A program made the position numbers and the translations under genes. From positions 248,001 to 312,000 of the forward strand of contig NZ_PZZP01000002.1 of the NCBI RefSeq assembly GCF_003046315.1: a stretch of DNA of 64,000 nucleotides. The letters run 5' to 3'. Below the pieces are notes generated by a model. It made no database searches. It saw only the letters and a list, made by a program, of their open reading frames with translations, and had not been told where the DNA came from. Below, in pieces: positions 27,098 through 36,482 of the stretch. Each line of letters starts with the position of its first letter. The stretch's first letter is position 1. Source of the stretch: Desmospora activa DSM 45169 (GTDB lineage: Bacteria; Bacillota; Bacilli; Thermoactinomycetales; DSM-45169).

Positions 27098-29086
27098 TTA
27101 TGCTCCCTCCGCTTTTAGTTCGATAATCATATCGCGCAGTTCAGCCGCTCGCTCAAACTGCAAGTCTTTGGCCGCTTGCTTCATCTCTTTTTCCAGGCGT
27201 GCAACCATGTTGGCCCGTTCCTTCTTTCCCATTTTGGCCATATTGGGGGCAACCTGATACTCTTCCGTTTCTTCCGCCACCTTAGTCGCTTCAATCACAC
27301 TTCGTACCGCTTTTTTCACCGTTGCCGGTTGGATGCCGTGTTTCTCGTTGTGGGCAATCTGAATGTCCCGACGCCGCTCGGTTTCCTCGATCGCTTTTTT
27401 CATGGAGTCCGTCATCGTGTCGGCGTACATAATTACTTCCCCATTCACATTACGGGCGGCACGGCCGATCGTCTGGATAAGGGAACGTTCTCCGCGCAAA
27501 AATCCTTCTTTATCAGCATCCAAAATGGCGACCAGCGAAACTTCAGGCAGGTCCAACCCTTCCCGCAGCAGGTTGATTCCCACCAATACATCAAACTCAC
27601 CCAAACGCAGGTTGCGCAAGATCTGCATCCGCTCAATCGTCTTGATGTCCGAGTGCAGATACTGCACCTTAATACCCGCTTCCTTCAGATAATCGGTTAA
27701 ATCCTCCGCCATCTTTTTGGTAAGGGTGGTCACCAACACCCGTTCGTCTCGTTTTAGCCGTTGATGGATCTGACCGATCAAATCGTCGATCTGTCCCTTG
27801 ATTGGCTTCACATGGACTTTGGGGTCAATCAACCCCGTCGGACGAATAATCTGCTCCACCACATTCGGCGCATGCTCCAGTTCATAGGGGCCGGGAGTGG
27901 CGGAGACAAAAATCAGTTGATTGATCCGCTGTTCAAACTCCTCAAATTTGAGCGGACGGTTGTCCTTGGCCGAGGGCAAGCGAAACCCGTGCTCCACCAA
28001 CATCTCTTTGCGGGCACGGTCTCCTTTGTACATCGCTCCGATCTGAGGAACGGTCACATGGGACTCATCGATGATCATCAGAAAATCATCGGGAAAATAG
28101 TCCAACAGCGTAAAGGGTGGCTCGCCCACCTTTTTGCCAACCAGGTGACGGGAGTAGTTTTCAATGCCGGAACAGAAGCCCATTTCCCGCATCATCTCCA
28201 TATCGTAGCGGGTCCGTTGCTCCAGACGTTGCGCTTCCAACAGCTTGCCCGCCTCATGAAGTGATTTCAGCCGCTCCTCCAGTTCGTCTTCAATATCTTT
28301 TAACGCCCGCTGCAGCACTGTTTCTCGCGTCACATAGTGAGAAGCGGGAAAAATGGCGATATGCTCGCGATCGCCCACAATTTCGCCGGTAAGTACATCG
28401 ATCTCGCGGATGCGGTCAATTTCATCTCCAAAAAATTCCACTCGCACCGCCTGTTCACCGTGGGAAGCGGGGAAAATCTCCAACACATCTCCACGAACGC
28501 GAAAGGTACCGCGGATAAAGTTCATATCGTTGCGTTCATATTGGATATCCACCAAATCGCGCAAGACCGAATTACGGTCCCGCTCCATGCCAACACGCAA
28601 AGATAGGACTTGTTCGCGGTACTCCTCCGGAGAACCCAAGCCATAGATGCAGGAGACGCTGGCGACGATAATCACATCATCCCGCTCAAACAGGGCACTG
28701 GTAGCAGAGTGGCGCAGTTTATCGATTTCATCGTTGATGGATGCATCTTTTTCAATATAGGTATCCGTCTGCGGCACATAGGCCTCCGGTTGATAATAGT
28801 CGTAATAACTGACAAAATACTCGACGGCATGTTCCGGGAAGAATTCCTTCAGCTCTCCACACAATTGCGCCGCTAATGTTTTATTGGGAGCAACCACCAG
28901 TGCGGGTCTTCCCACCCGGGCGATGGTATGTGCGATAGTGAAGGTTTTCCCTGTTCCCGTCGCCCCTAACAGCGTTTGGTACTTTTGCCCGGTTTTCACC
29001 CCAGCGGTCAGCATTTTAATCGCACCGGGTTGATCGCCACGCGGCTCAAATTCCGACACCATTCGAAAAACCGGTTTTGTCGTCAT
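27098..29086 (-). CDS. uvrB: excinuclease ABC subunit B
   Basis: The helicase-like subunit that takes damaged DNA from UvrA and recruits UvrC. Motifs: [14 protein letters not shown] (Walker A), the beta-hairpin region [34 protein letters not shown] (DEAD-like box), [10 protein letters not shown], and [15 protein letters not shown] with the arginine finger. The C-terminal UVR domain for UvrC ([24 protein letters not shown]) is intact. I start at ATG 29086 ([20 protein letters not shown]) behind GAGGTG, giving 662 residues as expected; an in-frame start 14 codons upstream has no better site. Confidence 0.97.
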   Translation of the reverse strand: MTTKPVFRMVSEFEPRGDQPGAIKMLTAGVKTGQKYQTLLGATGTGKTFTIAHTIARVGRPALVVAPNKTLAAQLCGELKEFFPEHAVEYFVSYYDYYQPEAYVPQTDTYIEKDASINDEIDKLRHSATSALFERDDVIIVASVSCIYGLGSPEEYREQVLSLRVGMERDRNSVLRDLVDIQYERNDMNFIRGTFRVRGDVLEIFPASHGEQAVRVEFFGDEIDRIREIDVLTGEIVGDREHIAIFPASHYVTRETVLQRALKDIEDELEERLKSLHEAGKLLEAQRLEQRTRYDMEMMREMGFCSGIENYSRHLVGKKVGEPPFTLLDYFPDDFLMIIDESHVTVPQIGAMYKGDRARKEMLVEHGFRLPSAKDNRPLKFEEFEQRINQLIFVSATPGPYELEHAPNVVEQIIRPTGLIDPKVHVKPIKGQIDDLIGQIHQRLKRDERVLVTTLTKKMAEDLTDYLKEAGIKVQYLHSDIKTIERMQILRNLRLGEFDVLVGINLLREGLDLPEVSLVAILDADKEGFLRGERSLIQTIGRAARNVNGEVIMYADTMTDSMKKAIEETERRRDIQIAHNEKHGIQPATVKKAVRSVIEATKVAEETEEYQVAPNMAKMGKKERANMVARLEKEMKQAAKDLQFERAAELRDMIIELKAEGA

Positions 29087-29116
29087 CCCCATCACCTCGG
29101 ATTCATCATCTTTTCC

Positions 29117-29122
29117 ATTATA
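29117..29122 (-). promoter_or_regulatory. extended -10 promoter of uvrB-uvrA
   Basis: TG-G-TATAAT on the minus strand, about 31 bases before the uvrB ATG. No good -35 is present at 17 bases, as is normal for an extended -10 box. Confidence 0.65.
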
Positions 29123-29144
29123 CCACATTAACCACCTAACATAG

Positions 29145-29156
29145 GAACGTTAGTTC
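29145..29156. promoter_or_regulatory. LexA (DinR) box
   Basis: GAACGTTAGTTC: a perfect GAAC-N4-GTTC palindrome, the B. subtilis SOS box core. It lies 22 bases upstream of the -10 box, at about -30 to -40 of the uvrB promoter, where LexA would exclude RNA polymerase until DNA damage. Confidence 0.85.
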
Positions 29157-29182
29157 TAAGAAGAGGGAGGGATTATATGGAA

Positions 29183-29203
29183 TAAAAAAGCCCCAAAGGG
29201 GCA
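29183..29203 (-). terminator. terminator of minJ
   Basis: On the minus strand GCCCC-TTT-GGGGC followed by six T residues, about 115 bases after the minJ stop. Confidence 0.8.
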
Positions 29204-29257
29204 CGAGACTGTTGATAAACACACGTAATGGTTAAAAGCAGGAAAAGGGGGTTCCGC

Positions 29258-29315
29258 GCGGTAGCGAGACCCGGGATCGAAGTGACCGAGGCGAGAATTG
29301 TCCTTTAGCGTGCAT
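29258..29315. repeat. dispersed intergenic repeat family 2, copy D
   Basis: GCGAGACCCGGG, then GACCGAGGCGAGAATTGTCC and GTGCATG. It aligns with the reverse complement of 23973-24065 (GATCGAGGCGAGACTTGTGC, GTGCATG) over about 55 bases. It lies immediately downstream of minJ. Confidence 0.5.
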
Positions 29316-29318
29316 GAA

Positions 29319-30491
29319 TCACAATCTGGCTTGTATCGGTGGCATAGCGGGATTTTTGTTGTTGGTATCGGCTAAGGCATCGGCATCGGTTTCTGGTGCC
29401 GGCACAATCCCCAACAACGGAGGAGCACCCTCGTAAACCGGAGTTTGAGCCAATTTAATCTCACCGTGTTCATCTTTTAGCTCCAATTTGGCAAAAGCCG
29501 CCGACTGACGGATGGCCGCCTTTAGCTCCGGTTCGCTTCGTGTCACTTGGTTGTTGACCCGGAGCAACGTATCCCCCGGTTTTAATCCCATGGAGGCGGC
29601 CGGAGTTTCAGGTAGCACCACCCAGATCTTTACCCCATCTACAACCGCTTGATAGCGAAGTTTTCGTCTTTTTTCCCGCTGTAGGCCCATCAAGTAGAGG
29701 GCTTCATGGCCCAAAACGGCAAAAACCGCCGTCAACCACCAACAGGGTTCCCACCACAACGAGAGGATCATCAAGTTCGTCAAAATAAGGGCATACAACA
29801 AAAGAAGTGTGGAGGAACGGCGTTTTTGTTGTTCCGGATGGCGGGACAAATTGATGCGGGAGAACCCGGCTACTACCGGTAGAGGGATAATACCTGCCGG
29901 TGAAGGGACCAATAAGGGAAACGGCCAGATTTTTTGCAAACGATACCCCCCCAACACTTCCTCTCCTTTTTTTACATAGATAGGGGTACTTCCCGAGCGG
30001 CCGTCCACCCGTACCAACAACCACTCCAACAGATGGAGACCCACCACGACCATCATCCAATCCTCTACAGATAAATAATAGAGCGCATTCCAAATCGCAT
30101 TGTCGGTTCCCAACGTCGCAGGCTCTCCGATCGTTCGCCAAGAAAGACTGATCAGGGAAAGCAGGCCTGCACTATAAGCCAAACAGGCAAACCGCAGCCG
30201 AAAACAACTTAAGATCAAAATCATCCCCCACATCCAAAACACTTCAATCCAATGAATCGACAACGGAAACCACAAAAAGGCAGGTGTTAGCAGTCCCCCT
30301 GCCACGATGCCCCATAATAAACTCATCAAAAATTGCGGGGTGGGTGGACTAAGTCGCCGACTAAATGTGCGCTTTTCCCGTAAGCTTTTCCAAACGAATT
30401 GCCAGGCAACTAAAAAAACGGCCCCCAACCACAATGGATGCAGCAACATCTGTATCCAAGCGTCCTTCCATTCTCCCCAGAAGGTTTCCAT
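29319..30491 (-). CDS. minJ: MinJ-like PDZ-domain membrane protein (division-site topology)
   Basis: In B. subtilis MinJ bridges DivIVA and MinD so that division is blocked near the poles. This product has about seven hydrophobic segments in the first 270 residues (LGAVFLVAWQFVW, FLMSLLWGIVAGGLLTPAFLW, LLLLYALILTNLMILSLWW and others). A C-terminal PDZ domain follows (VWVVLPETPAASMGLKPGDTLLRVNNQVTRSEPELKAAIRQ). Position next to ctpB and length (390 residues with the start at ATG 30491 behind GGGGG) agree with MinJ; sequence similarity could not be tested. The last 40 residues are a polar tail (APETDADALADTNNK). Confidence 0.75.
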   Translation of the reverse strand: METFWGEWKDAWIQMLLHPLWLGAVFLVAWQFVWKSLREKRTFSRRLSPPTPQFLMSLLWGIVAGGLLTPAFLWFPLSIHWIEVFWMWGMILILSCFRLRFACLAYSAGLLSLISLSWRTIGEPATLGTDNAIWNALYYLSVEDWMMVVVGLHLLEWLLVRVDGRSGSTPIYVKKGEEVLGGYRLQKIWPFPLLVPSPAGIIPLPVVAGFSRINLSRHPEQQKRRSSTLLLLYALILTNLMILSLWWEPCWWLTAVFAVLGHEALYLMGLQREKRRKLRYQAVVDGVKIWVVLPETPAASMGLKPGDTLLRVNNQVTRSEPELKAAIRQSAAFAKLELKDEHGEIKLAQTPVYEGAPPLLGIVPAPETDADALADTNNKNPAMPPIQARL

Positions 30492-30561
30492 GGAGTATAC
30501 CCCCTGTTTCATCGCTCCCAGATAAATTCCACATTACGGAAGACCTTCCCTTCCGACATAT

Positions 30562-30590
30562 AAAAAGGCCCGAATCGGGGATTCGGGCCC
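30562..30590 (-). terminator. terminator of ctpB
   Basis: GGCCCGAATC-GGG-GATTCGGGCC followed on the minus strand by five T residues, 9 bases after the ctpB stop. Confidence 0.9.
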
Positions 30591-30598
30591 ACGTTGAT

Positions 30599-32035
30599 TT
30601 ACTTGATCTCTTTTTTAACAGTTTCTACACCCACTCGCAATTGCAAATCGTTTTCTGGATCCCGCATCATCTCAATAAACGCATCCTGCAATTGGAGTGC
30701 TGTCTTTTCATCCACCTCTCCCGTCATCGAGAGTTTGTGGGTCTTTTGGAAGGCTTTCACCGCTGTTTCCGTCTGCTCGTTAAAATATCCATCGGTGCGA
30801 CCCGGACGGAATCCGAGACCTTCCAGCAATAATTGCAGATTGCGTACCTGTGGATCTGACATATCCCGTTTCAAGGGTTGGTCCGATTGTGGAGGTGTCG
30901 CTTGGTAGTAATCCGGCATCTCCACCTCGACATCCGGTTTGATTCCTTTTTCGTTGATCCAATTCCCTTCAGGAGTTAACCATTTTGCCATGGTTAGCTT
31001 AATATTGCTACCATCCTGAAAGTCCTTGGCCGTCTGGACCGTCCCCTTGCCGAAGGAGGTTTGACCGACTACCGGATAACCACCCGCTTCCTGCAAGGCG
31101 CCTGCTAAAATTTCTGAGGCGCTGGCGGAGCCTTTATCGGTCAGAATCACGATCGGATATTCTTTTTTCTCTTTTAGCTTCGACTTGTATGAGACACGAT
31201 TACCCGATTTATCTTCGGTCATCATAATCACTTTTTCATTGGGAATCAGTTGTTCTCCGATCTCCAGAACAGCTGGCAATAAACCGCCGGGATTACCGCG
31301 GACATCGATGATCAGTCCTTTCATCCCGTCTTCCTCCAACTTCTTCAGCTGTTTCGTAAATTCTTCGGCGGTATCCTCGGAAAACTGGGATATCTCGATA
31401 TGTCCGACTTTATCGTCCATCAGTTCAGAACGAACGGTTTCAATCGGAATTTCGTCTCTGATTACCGTCACCTTAACCACTTCACTCTGTCCTGGGCGTA
31501 CCACTTCCAACTTCGCCTCGGAACCTTTTGGACCTTTGATTTTCTCCACAGCCTCGTTTAGGTCCATCCCTTCCAGGCTTTCCCCGTTCACTTTATGAAT
31601 CTGATCTTCCGGTCGCAAACCCGCTTTTTCAGCCGGTGAATCCTTAAATGGAGAAACGATCGTCACCCGACCATTTTTCATGGTTACTTCCGCTCCGATT
31701 CCCTGAAAAGAAGATTCAAGGGAAGTGTGAAACTGTTTGGCCATGTTTTTATCCATATAAGTGGAGTAAGGATCGTCCAGGGACTCAACCATCCCACGGA
31801 TGGCACCGTCAATGAGCTGCTGTTCCTTCACTTCGCCGATGTATTGGGATTGGATCAATCCATATGCTTCTCTCAACTTATCCATATTGCGATCAAGCCC
31901 TTGGGTTTCTTGACCGCCAGAGCCTGTCACCTGCGAAAGCAGCCCGCCATCACCGATCACCGCCGCCGTAGTTAGACTGCTAAAAAGAACGGCGCACACC
32001 AGCAGCAGGGCTACTGTACGTCCACGCATGTACAT
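30599..32035 (-). CDS. ctpB: carboxyl-terminal processing protease, CtpA/CtpB type (S41)
   Basis: A membrane-tethered serine protease working outside the cell membrane; the B. subtilis homologue CtpB cuts SpoIVFA during sporulation. Order: N-terminal signal anchor (TVALLLVCAVLFSSLTTAAVI), PDZ domain (VTIVSPFKDSPAEKAGLRPEDQIHKVNGESLEGMDLNEAVE), then the S41 core with the catalytic serine in TDKGSASASEILAGAL and the lysine in GQTSFGKGTVQT. A C-terminal peptidoglycan-binding domain (LQLLLEGLGFRPGRTDGYFNEQTETAVKAFQKTHKL) adds wall attachment, present in only part of the family. 478 residues. It is expressed just upstream of minJ but has its own terminator. Confidence 0.92.
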   Translation of the reverse strand: MYMRGRTVALLLVCAVLFSSLTTAAVIGDGGLLSQVTGSGGQETQGLDRNMDKLREAYGLIQSQYIGEVKEQQLIDGAIRGMVESLDDPYSTYMDKNMAKQFHTSLESSFQGIGAEVTMKNGRVTIVSPFKDSPAEKAGLRPEDQIHKVNGESLEGMDLNEAVEKIKGPKGSEAKLEVVRPGQSEVVKVTVIRDEIPIETVRSELMDDKVGHIEISQFSEDTAEEFTKQLKKLEEDGMKGLIIDVRGNPGGLLPAVLEIGEQLIPNEKVIMMTEDKSGNRVSYKSKLKEKKEYPIVILTDKGSASASEILAGALQEAGGYPVVGQTSFGKGTVQTAKDFQDGSNIKLTMAKWLTPEGNWINEKGIKPDVEVEMPDYYQATPPQSDQPLKRDMSDPQVRNLQLLLEGLGFRPGRTDGYFNEQTETAVKAFQKTHKLSMTGEVDEKTALQLQDAFIEMMRDPENDLQLRVGVETVKKEIK

Positions 32036-32222
32036 CCAAACACCACCCTTTGACCTCTCTCAAACGATCCGGAATTGTTTCAGTATATGACAGGCATAAA
32101 AAAGATATTATCAGCTTCACTCTAGCAAATTTCACCCTTGTACACAAGAACGCGTCCTCTTCTCCCCATTTTCAAAAAAAGAAACCCGCGCTGCCTCCGA
32201 TGGCCGCCCGGGCGGGGATTGA

Positions 32223-33293
32223 TTATTTTAGGAAGTTGATCGGATTTTGCAACTGACCGTTTTTGCGGACTTCAAAGTGATTATGGGGACCGGTAGAGTA
32301 GCCGTAACTGCCGACACTGGCAATCCGCTCTCCTCTCTCCACCCAATCGCCTTTGTTCACCTTCACCTGGTTGGGGTACATATGGGCATACAGGGTGGTC
32401 AACCCACTACCATGATCGATCATAATGATCCAACCATATCCCGAAGACGGCTTGCTTTCCAATATTACACCATCGGCGGCGGCATAGATGGGATCACCCA
32501 TTTTGGCGCGAATGTCGAGGCCAGTGTGAAGTTTATATACGCCTGTGACGGGATGAGTACGATATCCGTAGGGAGAAGTGATTTGCCGGTTGTCGCCGGG
32601 CCAGCTCAGAGAGCCGCCTTCATACTTGAAATTGCCGTTCTTAGCGGCGATCAAGTTCATTTCTCGTACCTCTGACTCCTTGATCTGCTCTTCTGATTCA
32701 AGCTGGGAGAGTTGGGTTCGATTTTTTTGGCGCAGGGCGACCAGCTTGTCAAACGCTTTTTCCGCCTCTTCCACCTTATTCTTCTTCTTTTTCCCCAACT
32801 GCGCCAGTTCCCGTTTCTGCTTTAGTTCCGACTCTTTCTGCTTGGCTACTTCATCCACCAGGCGATAATCTTGCTTGACCAGCAGGCGCAGCGTCTCAAA
32901 ACGAGCCAAGAATTCAGCGAGAGAGCGGGATTCCAACAGCGCGTTCATATTGCCCATCTCCCCGGCAATGTACATATCGCGGATGCGTTTGCGGAAAAAC
33001 GCATCTTTCTGGTCCAACTCCTTCTGGATCTCGTTGAGGCGATCTTCGGACTTTTCGATCTCGCGGTTGGCTTTATCGATCTCTTGTGCCACCTTGTCCA
33101 TTTCTTCCTCATAATTGTCCAGCTTTTCCGCGATTTCATCCAGCTCACTTTTTAGCTCTTTTTTTTCTCCCTGAATCTCTTTCAACTCATCACGGGCTTT
33201 TTCCGCATCCGTTTGTGCTTGAGCCTTCCCCAAAGGAAAGAGGCTCACGCTCAGGCACAAAACCACGGTACCAGTCAGTATGCGCCTTTTCAT
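32223..33293 (-). CDS. secreted coiled-coil M23 peptidase, EnvC/CwlO-like, copy 1
   Basis: A peptidoglycan endopeptidase or its activator. Signal peptide (KRRILTGTVVLCLSVSLFPLGKAQA), then a long coiled coil of about 190 residues (DELKEIQGEKKELKSELDEIAEKLDNYEEEMDKV) with an EnvC-like RIRDMYIAGEMGNMNALLESRSLAEFLARFE middle. The C-terminal LytM domain has the metal ligands intact: HTGLDI (HxxxD) and GPHNHFEV (HxH). In E. coli EnvC those residues are lost, so this copy may itself cut. The ATG at 33293 follows GGAAGTGGATGGG; 356 residues. It lies next to copy 2 and ftsEX, in the same direction. Confidence 0.87.
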   Translation of the reverse strand: MKRRILTGTVVLCLSVSLFPLGKAQAQTDAEKARDELKEIQGEKKELKSELDEIAEKLDNYEEEMDKVAQEIDKANREIEKSEDRLNEIQKELDQKDAFFRKRIRDMYIAGEMGNMNALLESRSLAEFLARFETLRLLVKQDYRLVDEVAKQKESELKQKRELAQLGKKKKNKVEEAEKAFDKLVALRQKNRTQLSQLESEEQIKESEVREMNLIAAKNGNFKYEGGSLSWPGDNRQITSPYGYRTHPVTGVYKLHTGLDIRAKMGDPIYAAADGVILESKPSSGYGWIIMIDHGSGLTTLYAHMYPNQVKVNKGDWVERGERIASVGSYGYSTGPHNHFEVRKNGQLQNPINFLK

Positions 33294-33354
33294 CCCATCC
33301 ACTTCCAATCTATTTCTCTTAACTAAGTACCCCAATCCTCTAACCTCGGTGGGA

Positions 33355-33415
33355 CGGTCGGAGTGGTGATCCGTCTCCGCTCCTCCATGCGTGGCAGAGT
33401 CGCTCGCCGGACCAC
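33355..33415. repeat. dispersed intergenic repeat family 2, copy E
   Basis: Lies between the two M23 peptidase genes. It shares GGTCGGAGTGGTGATCCGTC-type and GTGGCAGAGTCGCTCG-type blocks with copy F (23973-24065). Its ends AGTGGTGATCCG and CGGACCACCACC are an inverted repeat, so the RNA would fold into a long hairpin. Confidence 0.55.
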
Positions 33416-33487
33416 CACCCCTCCCTACTCTCTCTAACCATCCACAGACAAGGGCACTCCGTTATAACAATCCCCTTCTGTTTACTC

Positions 33488-34618
33488 CTACCCTTTAAAA
33501 TAAGGCATCGGGTTGGTATGGTTCCCGTTTTTCAACACTTCCAAATGCAAATGGGGGCCAGTCGACCAGCCGTTGTTTCCCACCTCAGCGATTACATCGC
33601 CTTTGGAGACTTGCTGGCCAACTTTTACTTTTACCCCTTGGGTATACATATGGGCATACAGGGTGGATAAACCACCACCGTGATCAATAACAATGATATA
33701 CCCATATCCCGGTGCGGGGCGTGCCTCAATCACATTCCCTGCAGCCGCCGCCTGGATTGGCGTTCCAATCGGAGCCGCCAAATCAATGCCAGTATGCATC
33801 CGGTTTTCCTTGCGAACGGGGTGGTAACGCATGCCGTAGGTTGAGGTTACAGGAGCTCCCTTAACCGGCCACAAAAACTTGCCACCGTCGTATTTGGCTG
33901 ATGAAGGCTCTTTTCGCTGCCGTTCCAGTTGCCGTTTACGAACCAGCTCGCGGACTTTTTCCCGTTCGTTTTCATTGATCTCTTCCAGGTTTTCCTGTTC
34001 TTTTGCGAGTTTGCTCAGCTCTTTTTCGTACTTTTTATACTCCGCCGTCAGATTGTCGTGAAGACTTTGTGCTTGTCGGCTCTTCTCTTTTTGTTCGGCC
34101 AACAACTCTTCTATCTCTTTTTTTTGTTGGGTTAAGGTTTTACGATCCTGTTCATAGCCGTCAATAAGATTGCGATCCTGTTTTGCCACCTGCCGGATAA
34201 AATCCAGCTTACTCACAAATTCATCGACGCTTTGTGATTGGATCAGGGCTTCCAGGTAAAACATTTCACCCTGTTGATAAATCGTTCGAACCCGCTGCTT
34301 AAACTGCCGTTGTCGTTCCTCCAATTGTTTCTCTGTTTCTTCCAGGTCTTTCTCTTTCTGTTTAAGCTGCTGCTCAGTATCGTACACTTCTTGATTTAAT
34401 CGAGTCAGCTCTTTTTTTCGTTTCTCTAAGTCGGTCAGTACTGATTGAAGATCCTGTTCTTTCTCTTCCTTTTCTTTTTCAAGCTGTTGGATCTCCTTGT
34501 CCCGCTCTTTGATGTCTTCTTTCTTCTTGTCGATCTCGTCCGCAAATACCGGACCGGGCATAAGGAGGGTCATCGCTAACGACAGTGCCGTGAGCCCAAC
34601 GAGCCACTTTCGTTTCAC
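33488..34618 (-). CDS. secreted coiled-coil M23 peptidase, EnvC/CwlO-like, copy 2
   Basis: Built like the neighbour: signal peptide (VKRKWLVGLTALSLAMTLLMPGPVFA), very long charged coiled coil (KKKEDIKERDKEIQQLEKEKEEKEQDL and onwards, nearly 200 residues), and LytM domain with HTGIDLA and GPHLHLEV, so the zinc site looks intact. The region MFYLEALIQSQSVDEFVSKLDFI matches the equivalent in copy 1, so the two look like an old tandem duplication with diverged coiled coils. The GTG at 34618 behind GGGAGGAG is the best start (376 residues). It follows ftsX by 34 bases, so it is most likely co-transcribed with ftsE-ftsX and regulated by FtsX, as PcsB or CwlO is. Confidence 0.88.
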   Translation of the reverse strand: MKRKWLVGLTALSLAMTLLMPGPVFADEIDKKKEDIKERDKEIQQLEKEKEEKEQDLQSVLTDLEKRKKELTRLNQEVYDTEQQLKQKEKDLEETEKQLEERQRQFKQRVRTIYQQGEMFYLEALIQSQSVDEFVSKLDFIRQVAKQDRNLIDGYEQDRKTLTQQKKEIEELLAEQKEKSRQAQSLHDNLTAEYKKYEKELSKLAKEQENLEEINENEREKVRELVRKRQLERQRKEPSSAKYDGGKFLWPVKGAPVTSTYGMRYHPVRKENRMHTGIDLAAPIGTPIQAAAAGNVIEARPAPGYGYIIVIDHGGGLSTLYAHMYTQGVKVKVGQQVSKGDVIAEVGNNGWSTGPHLHLEVLKNGNHTNPMPYFKG

Positions 34619-34652
34619 GCCATCTCCTCCCGTCATGATTAAATAACGCTTA

Positions 34653-35549
34653 TTACACTTTCAAGAATCGTCGAATGGAGATTAAGCTTCCCCACACACC
34701 AATCACGGCCCCAAGCGCAGTCGTTATTCCGGCAACCCACATCGAAAGTGGCCACATCGGAGACAGTCGGATCAACCCGTAGGCGCTGTCTGCATCTAAA
34801 ATCTGGATAAAACCTTGGTATACAAGCAAGGTGACCGTCACCGGGACAATCGACCCCAGAATCCCGATCAATCCTCCTTCAAAGAAGAAAGGCCAACGAA
34901 TAAACCAGTTGCTGGCACCGACGAGACGCATAATCTCAATTTCGCGGCGGCGGGCAAAGATCGTCAGCTTAATCGTATTGGAGATCAGAAAAGCCGCCAA
35001 AACAGCGATCCCCACCCCAAACAGAAGCACCACATTACGGACCAAGGCAGATACATCCAACAAGCGGTCGGTTACACCTTCACCGGCATCCGCATCATCG
35101 ACTAAATTGTATTGAATAACTTTATCCTTCAACTCCGCCGTCTTCTGGGGATCAACCGCGTGGATTACCAACGTATCCGGGAGCGGATTATCTTTTTCAA
35201 GCCCATCCAAAAACTTGCTTTCATCCTCCCCCCACTGCTCCTTCATCACCTTAAGTCCTTCTTCTTTCGATACAAATTCAACACTTTTTACCATTGAGTC
35301 CTGCTTGATTTGCTCTTGCAACTGATCGATATCATCAGCCGAGGCAGAGGCGCTGAGGGCGGCACGAATCGATACCTGCTTGTCCAATTCGTTGGCCATA
35401 AAGTTGATATTAAAAGCGACTACGAGAAAAATGCCGAAAATCAACAACGTAACGCTAACGGCGCTGACGGCGGCAAATGTCATCCAGCCGTTGCGGGCGA
35501 TGCTTTTAAACGCTTCACGAATGTGTCGCCACATCGTATCAATCTTCAT
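34653..35549 (-). CDS. ftsX: cell division protein FtsX
   Basis: The membrane half of the FtsEX complex, which activates wall hydrolases outside the cell. Four segments: one after the N-terminus (MTFAAVSAVSVTLLIFGIFLVVAFNINFM), then an extracytoplasmic domain of about 120 residues (KSVEFVSKEEGLKVMKEQWG and FLDGLEKDNPLPDTLVI are FtsX hallmarks). Then come three more segments with KLTIFARRREIEIMRLVGASNWFIRWPFFFEG, the FtsX core. The ATG 35549 overlaps the ftsE stop by 11 bases; 298 residues. The upstream ATG at 35597 in the frame would lie deep in ftsE. Confidence 0.95.
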   Translation of the reverse strand: MKIDTMWRHIREAFKSIARNGWMTFAAVSAVSVTLLIFGIFLVVAFNINFMANELDKQVSIRAALSASASADDIDQLQEQIKQDSMVKSVEFVSKEEGLKVMKEQWGEDESKFLDGLEKDNPLPDTLVIHAVDPQKTAELKDKVIQYNLVDDADAGEGVTDRLLDVSALVRNVVLLFGVGIAVLAAFLISNTIKLTIFARRREIEIMRLVGASNWFIRWPFFFEGGLIGILGSIVPVTVTLLVYQGFIQILDADSAYGLIRLSPMWPLSMWVAGITTALGAVIGVWGSLISIRRFLKV

Positions 35550-36225
35550 ATCCGTATTCCCCCTGCTGCTCGTCGCGGACAATAATTCCTTGTTCAACAG
35601 CGATGACGCGTTTGCGCATGGTATTCACAATCTCTTTGTTGTGAGTGGCCATCACGACTGTGGTTCCACGGACATTGATCTCCTCCAACAAGTACATGAT
35701 GTCCCAGGAGTTTTCAGGATCCAAGTTACCGGTAGGCTCGTCTGCAATGATAAAGCCGGGATTGTTAACCATCGCCCGTGCAATGGAAACCCGCTGTTGC
35801 TCTCCCCCGGAAAGTTGGGAGGGAAGAGCGTTCATGCGGTCGTAAAGACCGACCAGCTCCAACATTTCCTGCACCCGGCGCCGAATTTTGCGGCGAGGAG
35901 CTTCCACCGCTTCCATCGCAAATGCCACATTTTCATAAGCCGTCATATTGGGCAACAATTTATAATCCTGGAATACAACGCCAATGTTTCGGCGGAGGTA
36001 TGGAATCTTCCAATTTCGCACCCGTTTAATGTTGACCCCGTTAATCAGGATCACACCATGGGTCGGCTCTTCCTCCCGATACATCAACTTGATAAAAGTA
36101 CTTTTTCCAGCGCCACTCGGACCGACCACATAGACAAACTCACCCTGATCGATCTTGACGTCGATCCCGTTGAGGGCTTTCACCCCGTTGCCGTATACTT
36201 TGTACACATCATGCATTTCGATCAC
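35539..36225 (-). CDS. ftsE: cell division ATP-binding protein FtsE
   Basis: The ATPase that drives FtsX; with ATP turnover it controls when the hydrolase opens its active site. Motifs: Walker [22 protein letters not shown]-loop [19 protein letters not shown], signature [16 protein letters not shown], Walker [17 protein letters not shown]-loop MATHNKEIV. The GTG 36225 ([13 protein letters not shown]) follows GAGGGTG and gives 228 residues, as in Bacillus; the frame to 36261 has no site. It is the first gene of ftsE-ftsX-peptidase. Confidence 0.96.
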   Translation of the reverse strand: MIEMHDVYKVYGNGVKALNGIDVKIDQGEFVYVVGPSGAGKSTFIKLMYREEEPTHGVILINGVNIKRVRNWKIPYLRRNIGVVFQDYKLLPNMTAYENVAFAMEAVEAPRRKIRRRVQEMLELVGLYDRMNALPSQLSGGEQQRVSIARAMVNNPGFIIADEPTGNLDPENSWDIMYLLEEINVRGTTVVMATHNKEIVNTMRKRVIAVEQGIIVRDEQQGEYGYED

Positions 36226-36342
36226 GCTATCACCCTCATATGCAATTGGGTAACCACCCATAGAATCAAAAGTCTCTAGGCTGCGTTGTGCTGGATCATA
36301 CTAGAAGGGAAAATTAGGTATCATTACTGAGAATCTTAAACT

Positions 36343-36351
36343 ATTATATCA
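36343..36351 (-). promoter_or_regulatory. extended -10 promoter of ftsE-ftsX
   Basis: TGA-TATAAT on the minus strand about 118 bases before the ftsE start; no clear -35. Confidence 0.5.
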
Positions 36352-36408
36352 TGCTTCAGTTATTTTCCCAGAGTTGAGAGCATAAATCTTGTTGAAACAG
36401 ACGGACAA

Positions 36409-36438
36409 AACCCTGCCATCCACTTGACGGGCAGGGTT
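36409..36438 (-). terminator. terminator of argG-argH
   Basis: AACCCTGCC ... GGCAGGGTT stem, 45 bases after the argH stop, with TTTTGTCC on the minus strand. Confidence 0.8.
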
Positions 36439-36482
36439 CCAGTGTTTATAACGTGTTGGCTTGATAAACACCGGATCCGAAA

